Shown: in pieces, positions 47,067 to 56,307 of the stretch
How the letters are laid out: every line of letters begins with the position of its first letter
How positions within the stretch are numbered: position 1 is the stretch's first letter
NCBI RefSeq assembly: GCF_014844075.1
Contig: NZ_CP062165.1
Coordinates: 7,440,001 to 7,504,000 of the forward strand
Reading direction: 5' to 3'
Length of the DNA: 64,000 nt
Origin: Paenibacillus sp. JNUCC-31
GTDB taxonomy: Bacteria > Bacillota > Bacilli > Paenibacillales > Paenibacillaceae
Translations under genes and position numbers: made by a program
The notes under the pieces: generated by a model
The model's input: only the letters and a program-made list of their open reading frames with translations
Told to the model about the DNA's origin: nothing
Database searches by the model: none

Positions 47067-47205
47067 CTACCTCCCGAAATCACCCAGAGTTAACTTAGGT
47101 TGGCCAAACGCAGTATCAAATTTGACATCTTTGAATAGTCTCGCTCTTATAAGAGTAACTATAATAGCCAGCCGCTCTTTCAAATATTAAGGAATACCAA
47201 AACAC
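47067..47205 (-). pseudogene. Decayed toxin C-terminal tail (module 3)
   Basis: Two overlapping minus-strand fragments. One frame gives VFWYSLIFERAAGYYSYSYKSE; the next gives RLFKDVKFDTAFGQPKLTL then GDFGR and a stop at 47067-47069, suggesting a single frameshift. The stop lies 6 bp before the split immunity gene, the usual toxin-immunity spacing. It has no upstream coding body left. Confidence 0.45.
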
Positions 47206-47303
47206 CTAGAAAAGATTAGTCCTAGATATATCTCAATAAAGGATAAAAAAGTCCTTATAAGGCATTTAACAAATCAAGGTCTCTTCCTCAGGTACTACAA
47301 TAA

Positions 47304-47606
47304 TTAACTTCTCTCTACACTCGAAACCCAATTTTTGAAGCAGTCGAGTACTTCTTCCAAATTTGTTGCTCCACCTGCACCGTGAAACACTCTATCCCTC
47401 ACAATACAATAGAACCAATCTTCTTCATTTCTCTCTTCTTCGATCATATCAAACGGAACATCCTCTAAAAAAGTATCTTTCAAATCGATTCTGACAGACC
47501 AACCGGGATTATCCACAGTATCAATTTTAACACCGTATGAATGCTCCCAATCACCATTACAGTTTTCAAGATACCAGTTTTGAAGCCATTTTAATGTGTT
47601 CATCAT
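47304..47606 (-). CDS. Imm53-family immunity protein
   Basis: 100 residues. It matches the Imm53 pattern: LKWLQNWYLENCNGDWEHSYG, then VKIDTVDNPGWSVRIDL, DWFYCIVRDRVFHGAGG and a closing CFKNWV. Immunity proteins neutralise the C-terminal toxin domain of a partner polymorphic toxin. The partner here is only a fragment (47609-47749) whose stop lies 2 bp upstream, so this is an orphan immunity gene. Orphan copies can protect against kin that still carry the toxin. It is still intact, unlike its neighbour. Confidence 0.8.
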   Translation of the reverse strand: MMNTLKWLQNWYLENCNGDWEHSYGVKIDTVDNPGWSVRIDLKDTFLEDVPFDMIEEERNEEDWFYCIVRDRVFHGAGGATNLEEVLDCFKNWVSSVERS

Positions 47607-47608
47607 CT

Positions 47609-47749
47609 CTACCTCTTCTGCGGAATTTCATCTTTTCCTTTCGGTCTAACTCCCCCAGGCATTGATTTGTCTTTAACACGAGGTGTTGGTGCATCTTGTT
47701 TTGTTAAATTGTTGATATGTCCCTTCCCTTTTCCATTAAGTGGGCATGG
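47609..47749 (-). pseudogene. Toxin C-terminal tail remnant (module 2), partner of Imm53
   Basis: An open stretch of 46 codons without a start, reading CPLNGKGKGHINNLTKQDAP, then TPRVKDKSMPGGVRPKGKDEIPQKR and a stop 2 bp before the Imm53 gene. Low-complexity Lys/Gly/Pro ends like this are typical of YD-repeat toxin tips. The part upstream (47750-47933) has stops in all frames and no recognisable gene. Confidence 0.5.
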
Positions 47750-47933
47750 TTATCTGTATTTCTGCTCTATATAGCCGAAACCAAATCCTTAAAAAGCTAA
47801 AGGACCATTCCCCGGTGGTATGCCGAGAAACGGTCGCAGTTTAAATTTCGTGTTTTTTGTCTACTTGAACAGGGTTATTAACATAAATAGCGACATTCAC
47901 TGAACTAATTATATTGTCCTTATACAATTATAA

Positions 47934-48665
47934 TTAGTGTTCTATGGCTACCAAATACTTTTCATTTCCTTTTTTATTGATCAAAGCAACTTCAAAATCA
48001 GATTCCCATTTAAGTTCGCCTAAATGCTTAGCATAAGCAAATTCATCTGGTTGTTCTGATATGACCTTTTCTGAAAGCACTTGCGTACCATCACGTTGTA
48101 AAACAGATATGAATATATCCATGCTTTCTACATTATGATGGCATATAACTTCAGCATTGTACTTCTTATTAGGACTCTTTACTGTTTTTTTCCAAGTCCA
48201 TTCATTTACATAACCTAACTCTTCTATTTGTAATGCTATTTCTCTAAATGGATCAATCTTCCAACCATTACGTAGAGCAAGTTTTTCGATCCCGTCCATG
48301 AGTAGTCGAAGCGTAACCTTTTTTTTCTCCAACTCATTTTTTGCACGAAAGTCATCCAAATTAAATTGGATTGGCGCCGAACATACACCTGAATCATTAA
48401 CAATTCTTTCGTCCGAAATGTTTTCTACACATTCTATTAGGACTTTCCAACAATCTTTCGTTTTGTATTTCCCAAATAAACGTTCAAACATCGCTGTAAT
48501 ACAGCGAGTTTCCAATCTAAATGAACGTCTTTTCCATTTCCAATTCAATTCATAATCTAATTTTGTTGCTTCGTTGTACTCACATTTTTGTGTTTTCATT
48601 ATAGATTCAATTTTTTCATCATTCGCAATATATGGTAAGTCTAAGTCAAATTCTTTTAAAAACAT
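47934..48665 (-). CDS. Predicted immunity protein for the YD-repeat toxin
   Basis: 243 residues, acidic/basic mixed and tryptophan-rich (YELNWKWKRRSFRLETRC, NEWTWKKTVKSPNKKYNAE). I do not recognise the family. Position is the main evidence: it begins 18 bp after the toxin's stop codon on the same strand. The start is the ATG at 48665 behind TAGGAGAG; the ATG at 48692 overlaps the toxin's end and has no ribosome-binding site. It should bind and block the URI-type nuclease tip. It could also be two fused repeats, but no internal repeat is obvious. Confidence 0.6.
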   Translation of the reverse strand: MFLKEFDLDLPYIANDEKIESIMKTQKCEYNEATKLDYELNWKWKRRSFRLETRCITAMFERLFGKYKTKDCWKVLIECVENISDERIVNDSGVCSAPIQFNLDDFRAKNELEKKKVTLRLLMDGIEKLALRNGWKIDPFREIALQIEELGYVNEWTWKKTVKSPNKKYNAEVICHHNVESMDIFISVLQRDGTQVLSEKVISEQPDEFAYAKHLGELKWESDFEVALINKKGNEKYLVAIEH

Positions 48666-48682
48666 CTGATTCTCTCCTAACT

Positions 48683-51600
48683 TTATTCCCATGGGCGTGG
48701 TCTTTGATGTTTACTCATTGAATTTCCCTTGTCCCATAGTTTTTGAGCATTCTTTTTTTCCCATTCGAGGGCTTGTTGTCTGTTACGCATTTTAGATTTA
48801 ACTACTCTTGCTTCATACTTATTAGTACCAGCATTTTTATTCCATTTGTTGACTTGACTGTTTGCTCGTGGAGAAGTCCCATTTTTATTTAACTTTTGTC
48901 CACTAATCCCTGTTTTCACAACATCTCCTGTTGATTTCTCTGATATTTCATATCCATGCTGTGTTTTTTTACTTGCTTTACTATTACCATGAGTTGCTTT
49001 TTTTATCGCTTTTCCGGCAGCCTTTTTAGCAGTCTTCTTAACAGCAGCTTTGACTACTTTTTTAACGACTACCTTTACAACAAAGACGATAACAAATATT
49101 ATAAATGGATTATTTCCATCATCATCCACAAATGCAACTGGATTATTTAATCCATAACTATATCCATTCCGATTCAACGGATTATCCAGATCCATATCTT
49201 GTTCTGAATCCAGAGAAATAAAGGAACCTAGTTGCGGATTGTAATTTCTGGTCATCAGATAATATAAGCCAGTTTCTGTATTGTATCTATAACTAGCATA
49301 ACGGTATGGATTTTCATCCGCAAGCGAGCCACTCTGATTTACAATATTCCCCCATGCATCATATTCATACTGGACTACTTCGTTACCAGTTTGATCCGTT
49401 AAACTAACGACATCTCCATGACCGTTCAAGTGGTAATAATAGGTATGCCCATCTTTAGTCATTGCTACCGGACTTCCACTATCATCCCACGTATACTCTC
49501 GAAGTGTTTTGTTATTTCCATCCGTTTCATAGATGACTTCATCGCCATCATAGAAGAAATTTGTCGTTCCGGACTGACCAATGGACTGGATACGTCGCCC
49601 TTGTTCATCATAACTATAGTGTTGTATTCTCTGACCAGATTGATCTTGCACTTCAATTAATTGATCCAGTTCGTCATATATATACGTTTGTTTTCCATCG
49701 TTTAATAGGTTTCCATTATTGTCATATTGATAAGATTGTCCATTAACAGAAGTTAATTGATTGGCGTTATTATGCTCGTATACAGTGGTTTGCTCCTGCC
49801 CATTGGTGACAACGACTTTTTGTGTCCGATTACCCACGTCGTCATATTGGTATTTAATTGTTGTCCCATCGGGTAGAGTTTCTTGTTCGAGTTGGTTAAG
49901 CGTATCGTACTCATACGCTGTATCACCTAATTCTGAATGAATTGTCTTTACATTCTCATTAGAGTCATACGTGTATTCGTACTCGCGAAGTACACTTCCT
50001 GTGCTGGAGTAATCACCGTAAGTGCGCAACTGTTCCCCCGTATCGTAGTCAGCCTTGGTTACAATTCCGTTTGCTCGATCGGCTTGTTCCATTGCACCCA
50101 TATCATTGTACTGATAAGAAATGAGGTTTTGATTATCTTTGGAAATACTTTTTACTTGATCTAACTCCGTGTAATCATAATTTACAGTAGACGAATGTGC
50201 ACCAGTTGAATATGAGAGCTCCTGAAGTCCACTATTCGCATTATAGTCATACGACTTTTGATGTCCTCTATCTACCTCTGTTTCAGGCAATCCGTCAGAC
50301 TTATACGTGAAGGAACGGGCACCATTATTTACATTGACAAGTAACCCATTCTCATCATATTCGTAAGACCACTTTTGTTGCCCATCTATACTTATAGTTT
50401 TGAGTTGATCCAAGGCCGTGAAGGTTGAAGAGATTGTGTTCCCATTAGGAGTCGTGGTCTCCATTAGGTTGCCATTTGAATCATATTTGTTATCAGTCAC
50501 CTTGCCAATGGCATCGGTCTTTTTCATTAACTGATTTTGACCATTGTATTCATACTGAACTACAGCCTGTTTTGGATTAATCGTTTTAGTCAAGTTTCCG
50601 GCTGTATCATACTCATACGTTGTCTCTTTTTGCTTGGGATCAATTACTGATTTCAGGCGATTTAACTTATCATAATGGTAATCAGTACGATTGTTATTTC
50701 CGTCGGTATTTGCGGTCATATTCCCAACCGCATCTGTTGTTACTGTTGTTGTGTTCCCTGCTGCATCAATTATCGATTTGATATCGTTACCTTTATCATC
50801 GTAGCTGTACGTTTCTATTGATTGGTCTGGATACGTCGTCTTTTTTAAGTTTCCATAGGCGTCATATTCATAACGTGTAACCTTTTGCTTGGCATCCACG
50901 ATGGTTTCCAGATCACCAGCTGCGGTATACGAGTAATTGGTCACATTTTGGCTAGGATCAATTTCTTTGAGAACATGATTCAAGTCGTCGTACTCATAAG
51001 TTGTAACATTTCCAACCTCATCGATTTGAGTTAGAACATTACCTTTACTATCATATGTCTGCTCAGCAACAGTTCCATCTGGATTGGTTACTTTCTTGAC
51101 ATTATAGTTTGCATCTAGGACAAACTGAGTGATTTCACCCTTGGCATCTTGGATTTTCTCCGCCACAAAGTTAGCGTTCAGCGTATAGTTTGTCGTATGG
51201 CCGTTTGCATTTGTTACGTCTGCTGTACGTGCAGTGGTGTCATATTTGTACTGGGTTGCCGGCCGGTCACTTGCATCTGTAACCGAAACGGTTGAAGGTT
51301 CCTGCACTTTAACCAAGTACTCTTGATCATAGGTATACGTGGTTAATCGATTATTCGGGTCAAAAATGGTTTTAATGTAATTTCCACCATAACTAAACTG
51401 AGTTCGGCTATAAGTGCCATCCTCACTATACTGATCTACAGTGACTAACTTTCCATTCTGATACGTATAATCCGTTTTCCGCCCTTCTAGCATGGCATAA
51501 TCAACTAACCCATCTGAAGTATATTCAAATGCAATGGTACGTCCTGATGGGTCCTCTATACCCGTTAGTGCTCCGTCCCCATTCCGTTTATACGTAATTC

Positions 51601-53614
51601 GGTTTCCATGCATATCTTGTTCATAACTGAGTTTGGCTTGAGTGATGCTTACTTGATCATCGTTAGAAACCGTATCGAAATGCATCAGGTATCCATGTTT
51701 GTCCGTTAAGTCATAACCCGTCGTGGCCCCTGAGCTACTTTTCACCTTGTTTAGTGTCAGATATTCGCCCGCTGAAGGCGTATACGTATTGTTTGATGCG
51801 TTATATTTGAATTCATAAGCAGATCCAGTGTGGTCTGTAAACAATACGTCTCCGGTTTTGTAAGCATCTACGATGGTTTCACCACCCGTATAATACCATC
51901 CGTAGCCAAACGGTGAAGACTCGCTAGATTTTGAATTATATGTCCGCATGAAGTCTACGGAGGTATCTCCTCTACCTGTTAAGGAATAATCATTAAACTG
52001 GATGATATTGTTCCCCGTGCCCAAATTGGTATAACTAGTTCCGTTAGCTATCGGATGACTATCATATGTCCAATAATCTTTTAGACCAAGTCGGCTAGCA
52101 GAGGTGTATGTCACGCTTAAAAGCGGCGTGTAATCTGGATTGGCCGTGTCATCACCGGATATAAACTTCTTGTAGCTGTTAGTTGTTTCTGAATTGCTTT
52201 TCAACATAAAACCTTTGTTTGTTGTAGGATCATTTATCCACTTTTCTAACATATTCGCAGGCAAAGACCACTTATAATTTGCTGCAAGTGAGGTTAACGG
52301 TCCAACTGCAGTTGTAGCGACTTGCGAAGCATTGAAATCTCCACCCTGTTTACTCCACAAGTTCGTAGCATCTGCATACATCCAGGATGCAGAGTATTCT
52401 GTCCATGCTTTATTGACACTATTTAGTGTGATATCTACATTAGTATTATTTGAAACGGAAGCTAACCAGAGGTTCAAGTCAGCCGTTAACACCTTTGCCC
52501 CCTGTGGGATGGTCGATGTATCAAACTGAATGAGAGAACGGATGACATTAGAGCTAGTAGCGTCTTTATATAGACCAACACCTAGTGTCGTATCGGTTGC
52601 TCCGGTTTGTTTGGGAAAAGCACTACGTATATTGGTATCCGCTAAGCGGTATGTCGGTTGAAATTTAACAATCGTCGGATCGATGGTGACTGGGTATACA
52701 CGAGATGCATCATTAAGCCATGCGATACTTGGGATCACGTCAATGTATAACTGTCCCTTTTTCTCTTTCAATTCATAGTGAATATCGTAGGAAAGAGATT
52801 CTTCAGGGTAAGCATTAACTCCCTCTACCTGCTGATAACCTTCGGGTATAAAAGAGTCATACATTAACGGTTTATCGATGATATATTCAATATCGCCAGT
52901 AGATGGGTTAATCAAGGAAACGGAGCCATCCTGTTCCTGGCGATAATCCAAATTACCCAGAGTTAAGGAAAAGGAGTAAATCACTGACTTTTTTCCTGTC
53001 GGCTTTTTGCTGAGTTTAAGCTCTTCTTTGAGTCTATCGTTTCCCAGGGTATAAATTAAATCAGTATCGGGATAAAGCCCCTTATACGTCATTACATTAT
53101 TCTTAACAATCCCTGCCGGCTTTGTGCTAGAGATGCTTTGCGTAGTTGTTAACGTATTTGTTTCCGCTATGGGGTTTAGACCAATGCGGAATTTATCCTC
53201 TTTGATCTCTATCAAATTATCAGAAACAGAATGCTTCTTGTTCATTTCTACTTTGAATTCATGATCGTTATTGTAAGCCGTTTGACTCGTCGTGTTTAAA
53301 CGGTTATCAATCGGCTTCCACTCTTGATTTGAGGGATCTTGATAGTGAATGGGAGTTTCAGAAATTTGAGTTGTGTACGTTCCATTCTCATTTGCGAATG
53401 TCTTCGATTTTTCACTTCGGAGCGAAGCAATCTCTTTTGGGGTGTTGTTGGACGACAAGTTAGAATCGTCTGAAGTGTTGCTTTCTTGAAGTGTTGATCT
53501 TTCGGCTGAGGGGCTCCCCCAAGCAGTGGTATTATTTAGCGATGATGTAGAAATCAAGGAGCCAGCAATAATTAAGCTGATCACCTTATTCCAAAATTTG
53601 TGTTTCTTTCTCAT
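48683..53614 (-). CDS. WapA-like YD-repeat (RHS) polymorphic toxin with URI/GIY-YIG-type nuclease tip
   Basis: 1643 residues. A signal peptide (KVISLIIAGSLISTSS) is followed by a WapA-like N-region (DNRLNTTSQTA at about 80) and a DNRLRE/CBM-like domain (TNIRSAF to SVTYTSASRL, about 330-500). The YD-repeat shell (about 510-1470, units such as TYEYDDLNHVLKEID) closes with the RHS core end RYNTETGLYYLMTRNYNPQLGSF and NPLNRNGYSYGLNNPV. A hydrophobic and then Lys/Ala-rich segment follows, then the variable tip of about 95 residues: HGYEISEKSTGDVVKTGISG, YEARVVKSKMRNRQQALEWEKK and QRPRPWE. The tip pattern fits Tox-URI2, a predicted DNase. The shell is released to the surface and delivers the tip to neighbours. 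Confidence 0.88.
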   Translation of the reverse strand: MRKKHKFWNKVISLIIAGSLISTSSLNNTTAWGSPSAERSTLQESNTSDDSNLSSNNTPKEIASLRSEKSKTFANENGTYTTQISETPIHYQDPSNQEWKPIDNRLNTTSQTAYNNDHEFKVEMNKKHSVSDNLIEIKEDKFRIGLNPIAETNTLTTTQSISSTKPAGIVKNNVMTYKGLYPDTDLIYTLGNDRLKEELKLSKKPTGKKSVIYSFSLTLGNLDYRQEQDGSVSLINPSTGDIEYIIDKPLMYDSFIPEGYQQVEGVNAYPEESLSYDIHYELKEKKGQLYIDVIPSIAWLNDASRVYPVTIDPTIVKFQPTYRLADTNIRSAFPKQTGATDTTLGVGLYKDATSSNVIRSLIQFDTSTIPQGAKVLTADLNLWLASVSNNTNVDITLNSVNKAWTEYSASWMYADATNLWSKQGGDFNASQVATTAVGPLTSLAANYKWSLPANMLEKWINDPTTNKGFMLKSNSETTNSYKKFISGDDTANPDYTPLLSVTYTSASRLGLKDYWTYDSHPIANGTSYTNLGTGNNIIQFNDYSLTGRGDTSVDFMRTYNSKSSESSPFGYGWYYTGGETIVDAYKTGDVLFTDHTGSAYEFKYNASNNTYTPSAGEYLTLNKVKSSSGATTGYDLTDKHGYLMHFDTVSNDDQVSITQAKLSYEQDMHGNRITYKRNGDGALTGIEDPSGRTIAFEYTSDGLVDYAMLEGRKTDYTYQNGKLVTVDQYSEDGTYSRTQFSYGGNYIKTIFDPNNRLTTYTYDQEYLVKVQEPSTVSVTDASDRPATQYKYDTTARTADVTNANGHTTNYTLNANFVAEKIQDAKGEITQFVLDANYNVKKVTNPDGTVAEQTYDSKGNVLTQIDEVGNVTTYEYDDLNHVLKEIDPSQNVTNYSYTAAGDLETIVDAKQKVTRYEYDAYGNLKKTTYPDQSIETYSYDDKGNDIKSIIDAAGNTTTVTTDAVGNMTANTDGNNNRTDYHYDKLNRLKSVIDPKQKETTYEYDTAGNLTKTINPKQAVVQYEYNGQNQLMKKTDAIGKVTDNKYDSNGNLMETTTPNGNTISSTFTALDQLKTISIDGQQKWSYEYDENGLLVNVNNGARSFTYKSDGLPETEVDRGHQKSYDYNANSGLQELSYSTGAHSSTVNYDYTELDQVKSISKDNQNLISYQYNDMGAMEQADRANGIVTKADYDTGEQLRTYGDYSSTGSVLREYEYTYDSNENVKTIHSELGDTAYEYDTLNQLEQETLPDGTTIKYQYDDVGNRTQKVVVTNGQEQTTVYEHNNANQLTSVNGQSYQYDNNGNLLNDGKQTYIYDELDQLIEVQDQSGQRIQHYSYDEQGRRIQSIGQSGTTNFFYDGDEVIYETDGNNKTLREYTWDDSGSPVAMTKDGHTYYYHLNGHGDVVSLTDQTGNEVVQYEYDAWGNIVNQSGSLADENPYRYASYRYNTETGLYYLMTRNYNPQLGSFISLDSEQDMDLDNPLNRNGYSYGLNNPVAFVDDDGNNPFIIFVIVFVVKVVVKKVVKAAVKKTAKKAAGKAIKKATHGNSKASKKTQHGYEISEKSTGDVVKTGISGQKLNKNGTSPRANSQVNKWNKNAGTNKYEARVVKSKMRNRQQALEWEKKNAQKLWDKGNSMSKHQRPRPWE

Positions 53615-53761
53615 GTTGTATCCCCTTGTCTATTTTTTTTACAGCAAGAAGAGTTATACCATATCATTGGAATACTTACTAAATGAAAAATTTGCTAAAT
53701 GTCATCCGTTCCTCAAATACTTATTGCATTTTGAGCTATACTTACTCATTATTTATAAAAC

Positions 53762-53989
53762 ATACATCTAATCGTAAGTTGGATTGTGTTCTTGTCCTCA
53801 ACAGCTAGTTTCAGACCGATATTTCGCCTTTTTAATACCTAGCCAACCCGTGTTTAACCTCTCATCGTGTCAGTTGTCCATAACAATGTGAACATTTTCA
53901 TGTTTTACGCTTACTTAATGAGGTTTTAAGTTGCATGTGCACAACGTTTAGATATACATCTAATCGGAAATCGGACTATGTTCTTGTCC
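53762..53989 (+). repeat. Pair of imperfect 36-bp direct repeats
   Basis: Copies at 53762-53797 and 53954-53989 share ATACATCTAATCG and TGTTCTTGTCC at their ends and differ at 5 of 36 positions. TGTTCTTGTCC recurs at about 54088. Repeated end-sequences like these are seen at the termini of some transposons. The gap 53615-54268 has the toxin promoter region and these repeats; no gene was seen. Confidence 0.55.
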
Positions 53990-53998
53990 ATTCCGGCA

Positions 53999-54046
53999 AT
54001 CGGTACAAGTTCTTGTCCTTGGCTCGGGACAAGAACTTGTACCGAT
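53999..54046. repeat. Perfect 20-bp inverted repeat
   Basis: Arms ATCGGTACAAGTTCTTGTCC and its exact reverse complement around an 8-base loop TTGGCTCG. It contains the TTCTTGTCC motif of the direct repeats in both orientations, as if two transposon ends had been joined. Confidence 0.7.
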
Positions 54047-54049
54047 AAA

Positions 54050-54078
54050 ATAAAAAAGCCGCTATAATAGCGACTTTA
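54050..54078 (-). terminator. Terminator for the minus-strand gene at 54.3-54.7 kb
   Basis: Read on the minus strand: GTCGCTA-TTA-TAGCGGC (one G-T pair) followed by TTTTTTATTTT. Confidence 0.65.
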
Positions 54079-54109
54079 ATGGGAATATGTTCTTGTCCCT
54101 CGACAAAAA

Positions 54110-54192
54110 TTGACACAAAATTCCCTACCAAAAAATAAAAAAACCTTATTATATAAGGGATTTCATGGTTGGTAACTTTATGTCATTCTACA
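54110..54192 (+). repeat. 83-bp dispersed repeat, copy A
   Basis: Begins TTGACACAAAATTCCCTAC and ends CTTTATGTCATTCTACA; the middle forms a hairpin CCTTAT-TAT-ATAAGG. Copy B at 55270 has the same length and ends, with a different but also self-complementary middle. Confidence 0.65.
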
Positions 54193-54268
54193 TGTGGCAA
54201 TGTAGCCAAACCTTTAGCACTCTTCTGAGTGAAACGTTCTTTTAGTCATAACTGCCAGTACCGGTTCT

Positions 54269-54709
54269 CTACTCTTCTTCATTTACTGTTCCAAGAAGGT
54301 AGTTGTAACTAACCTTTGTCAGCATCAATTTATTTATACTATGAACTTTTACTTTTCCTTCGAGTATTGGTCGCCCAAAGATTGCTATATTTTGTGCCAC
54401 CTTAGAGTGTTCTATTGATTGAAATTGAGGTATTCGTCTATTAGATATTCCATACACTAATGCTTGATGTGGCATTAACCCTTTGCGAGCATTACTGAAA
54501 TATGATGGATATACTATGCCGTCAAATCCAGCATTTTTTGCTGCTAAACTGATTTCATGAGTAATCTCATATGCATGTTTCCCAGCAAGAAAAAGCATAT
54601 TCACTGCAATATCCAAACTCTCGAAATCAGTAATACTTTCGTTTTCTTTCAGTATAATTGATAGGTCCAAAAAGTTTAAAGATCCTTCTGGAATACTTGC
54701 TCTAAACAT
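54269..54709 (-). CDS. RES-domain-like protein, possibly N-terminally truncated
   Basis: 146 residues. The segment YEITHEISLAAKNAGFDGIVYPSYFSNARKGLMP resembles the C-terminal half of RES/ADP-ribosyl-transferase-like toxins (visible as AAKNAGFDGIVYPS). The usual N-terminal Arg-rich motif of RES proteins is absent and a stop lies directly before the ATG, so it may be a truncated remnant. There is no clear ribosome-binding site. No antitoxin gene is adjacent. It lies among repeats upstream of the YD-repeat toxin, on the same strand. An alternative is an unrelated small domain; confidence in the family is low. Confidence 0.4.
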   Translation of the reverse strand: MFRASIPEGSLNFLDLSIILKENESITDFESLDIAVNMLFLAGKHAYEITHEISLAAKNAGFDGIVYPSYFSNARKGLMPHQALVYGISNRRIPQFQSIEHSKVAQNIAIFGRPILEGKVKVHSINKLMLTKVSYNYLLGTVNEEE

Positions 54710-55221
54710 TTATCGGACACTTAATATGATAGTAATCATCGACTAAATATCCCCTCCATATGTGACACATTATATAAGGTGTTTATAATTTTATATTATA
54801 TTTTAGATATTATCTACTAAACATTACACTGTATTTTGTACATATATCCCCCTATTACCAATGGATGCCTCAATGATCTTGTCTATTTCGGCAATAGGTC
54901 GCAGCCCTCGTTCTTCCTATTCTTCTCCTCCTGAATCGTTTTTCCATACCAAACATAAAGGCCTGAAGCTGCGCCAATAGGATGGCTACCTCGGGCCTAT
55001 TCGATCAACTTTTCGGTGTATACAAAAACTCAAACAAATATTAAATAAGAATAGCAAGCGTCTCGTATTAAACGGGAGATGCATATGTTTGCAAAGCGGC
55101 AATTGTCACATCAAGAATCGCAATATTGTACATAAAACAAAATTATAAATCATTTCCACTGAAAGCTATTCCTATAAAAATAAATTTGATATCTTAACTT
55201 CTTTTCTTCCCCAGGGCAGTG
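54710..55221. other. Gene-poor, AT-rich stretch with possible transposase debris
   Basis: No intact gene. GTATTTTGTACATAT at about 54832 also occurs at about 46384. On the minus strand around 54890-55015 a short frame (EVAILLAQLQAFMFG) faintly recalls the start of IS66-type transposases but is broken quickly. I regard it as degraded mobile DNA without being able to name the element. Confidence 0.3.
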
Positions 55222-55285
55222 GGGAACTTCTTGTCAAATTCCAGCGTAGTAACTTTATGTCACTAAATATTGACAAGAAGTTCCC
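55222..55285. repeat. Perfect 16-bp inverted repeat overlapping repeat copy B
   Basis: GGGAACTTCTTGTCAA (55222-55237) and TTGACAAGAAGTTCCC (55270-55285), 32 bp apart; the loop again contains AACTTTATGTCA. The right arm is the start of the 83-bp repeat copy B. Confidence 0.65.
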
Positions 55286-55352
55286 TACAAATAATTTAAA
55301 CCCCCTTGATTTATTAGAGGTTTCTTGGTTGGCGACTTTATGTCATTCTACA
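55270..55352 (+). repeat. 83-bp dispersed repeat, copy B
   Basis: TTGACAAGAAGTTCCCTAC at one end and CTTTATGTCATTCTACA at the other, exactly the length of copy A. The middle pairs AAACC with GGTTT instead of CCTTAT with ATAAGG. Confidence 0.65.
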
Positions 55353-55374
55353 ATAGAATTCGATGTTCAAGTAA

Positions 55375-55403
55375 AGAAAGGACAGGGGCACCCTGTCCTT
55401 TCT
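55375..55403. terminator. Hairpin downstream of aldo/keto reductase pseudogene
   Basis: Perfect 13-bp arms AGAAAGGACAGGG and CCCTGTCCTTTCT with a 3-base loop. The T-run is weak, but the position after the minus-strand gene fits a terminator. Confidence 0.6.
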
Positions 55404-55449
55404 AATAGATGAGGATAAACGCGTGATGAGTTTACTGTTGGATCAAGGA

Positions 55450-56291
<842 letters not shown>

Positions 56292-56307
56292 TCATAGATG
56301 GATGAAA

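Noticed and set aside
53762..54098. CRISPR-like repeats
   Set aside because: Only two full copies, irregular spacing, no uniform spacers and no cas genes.
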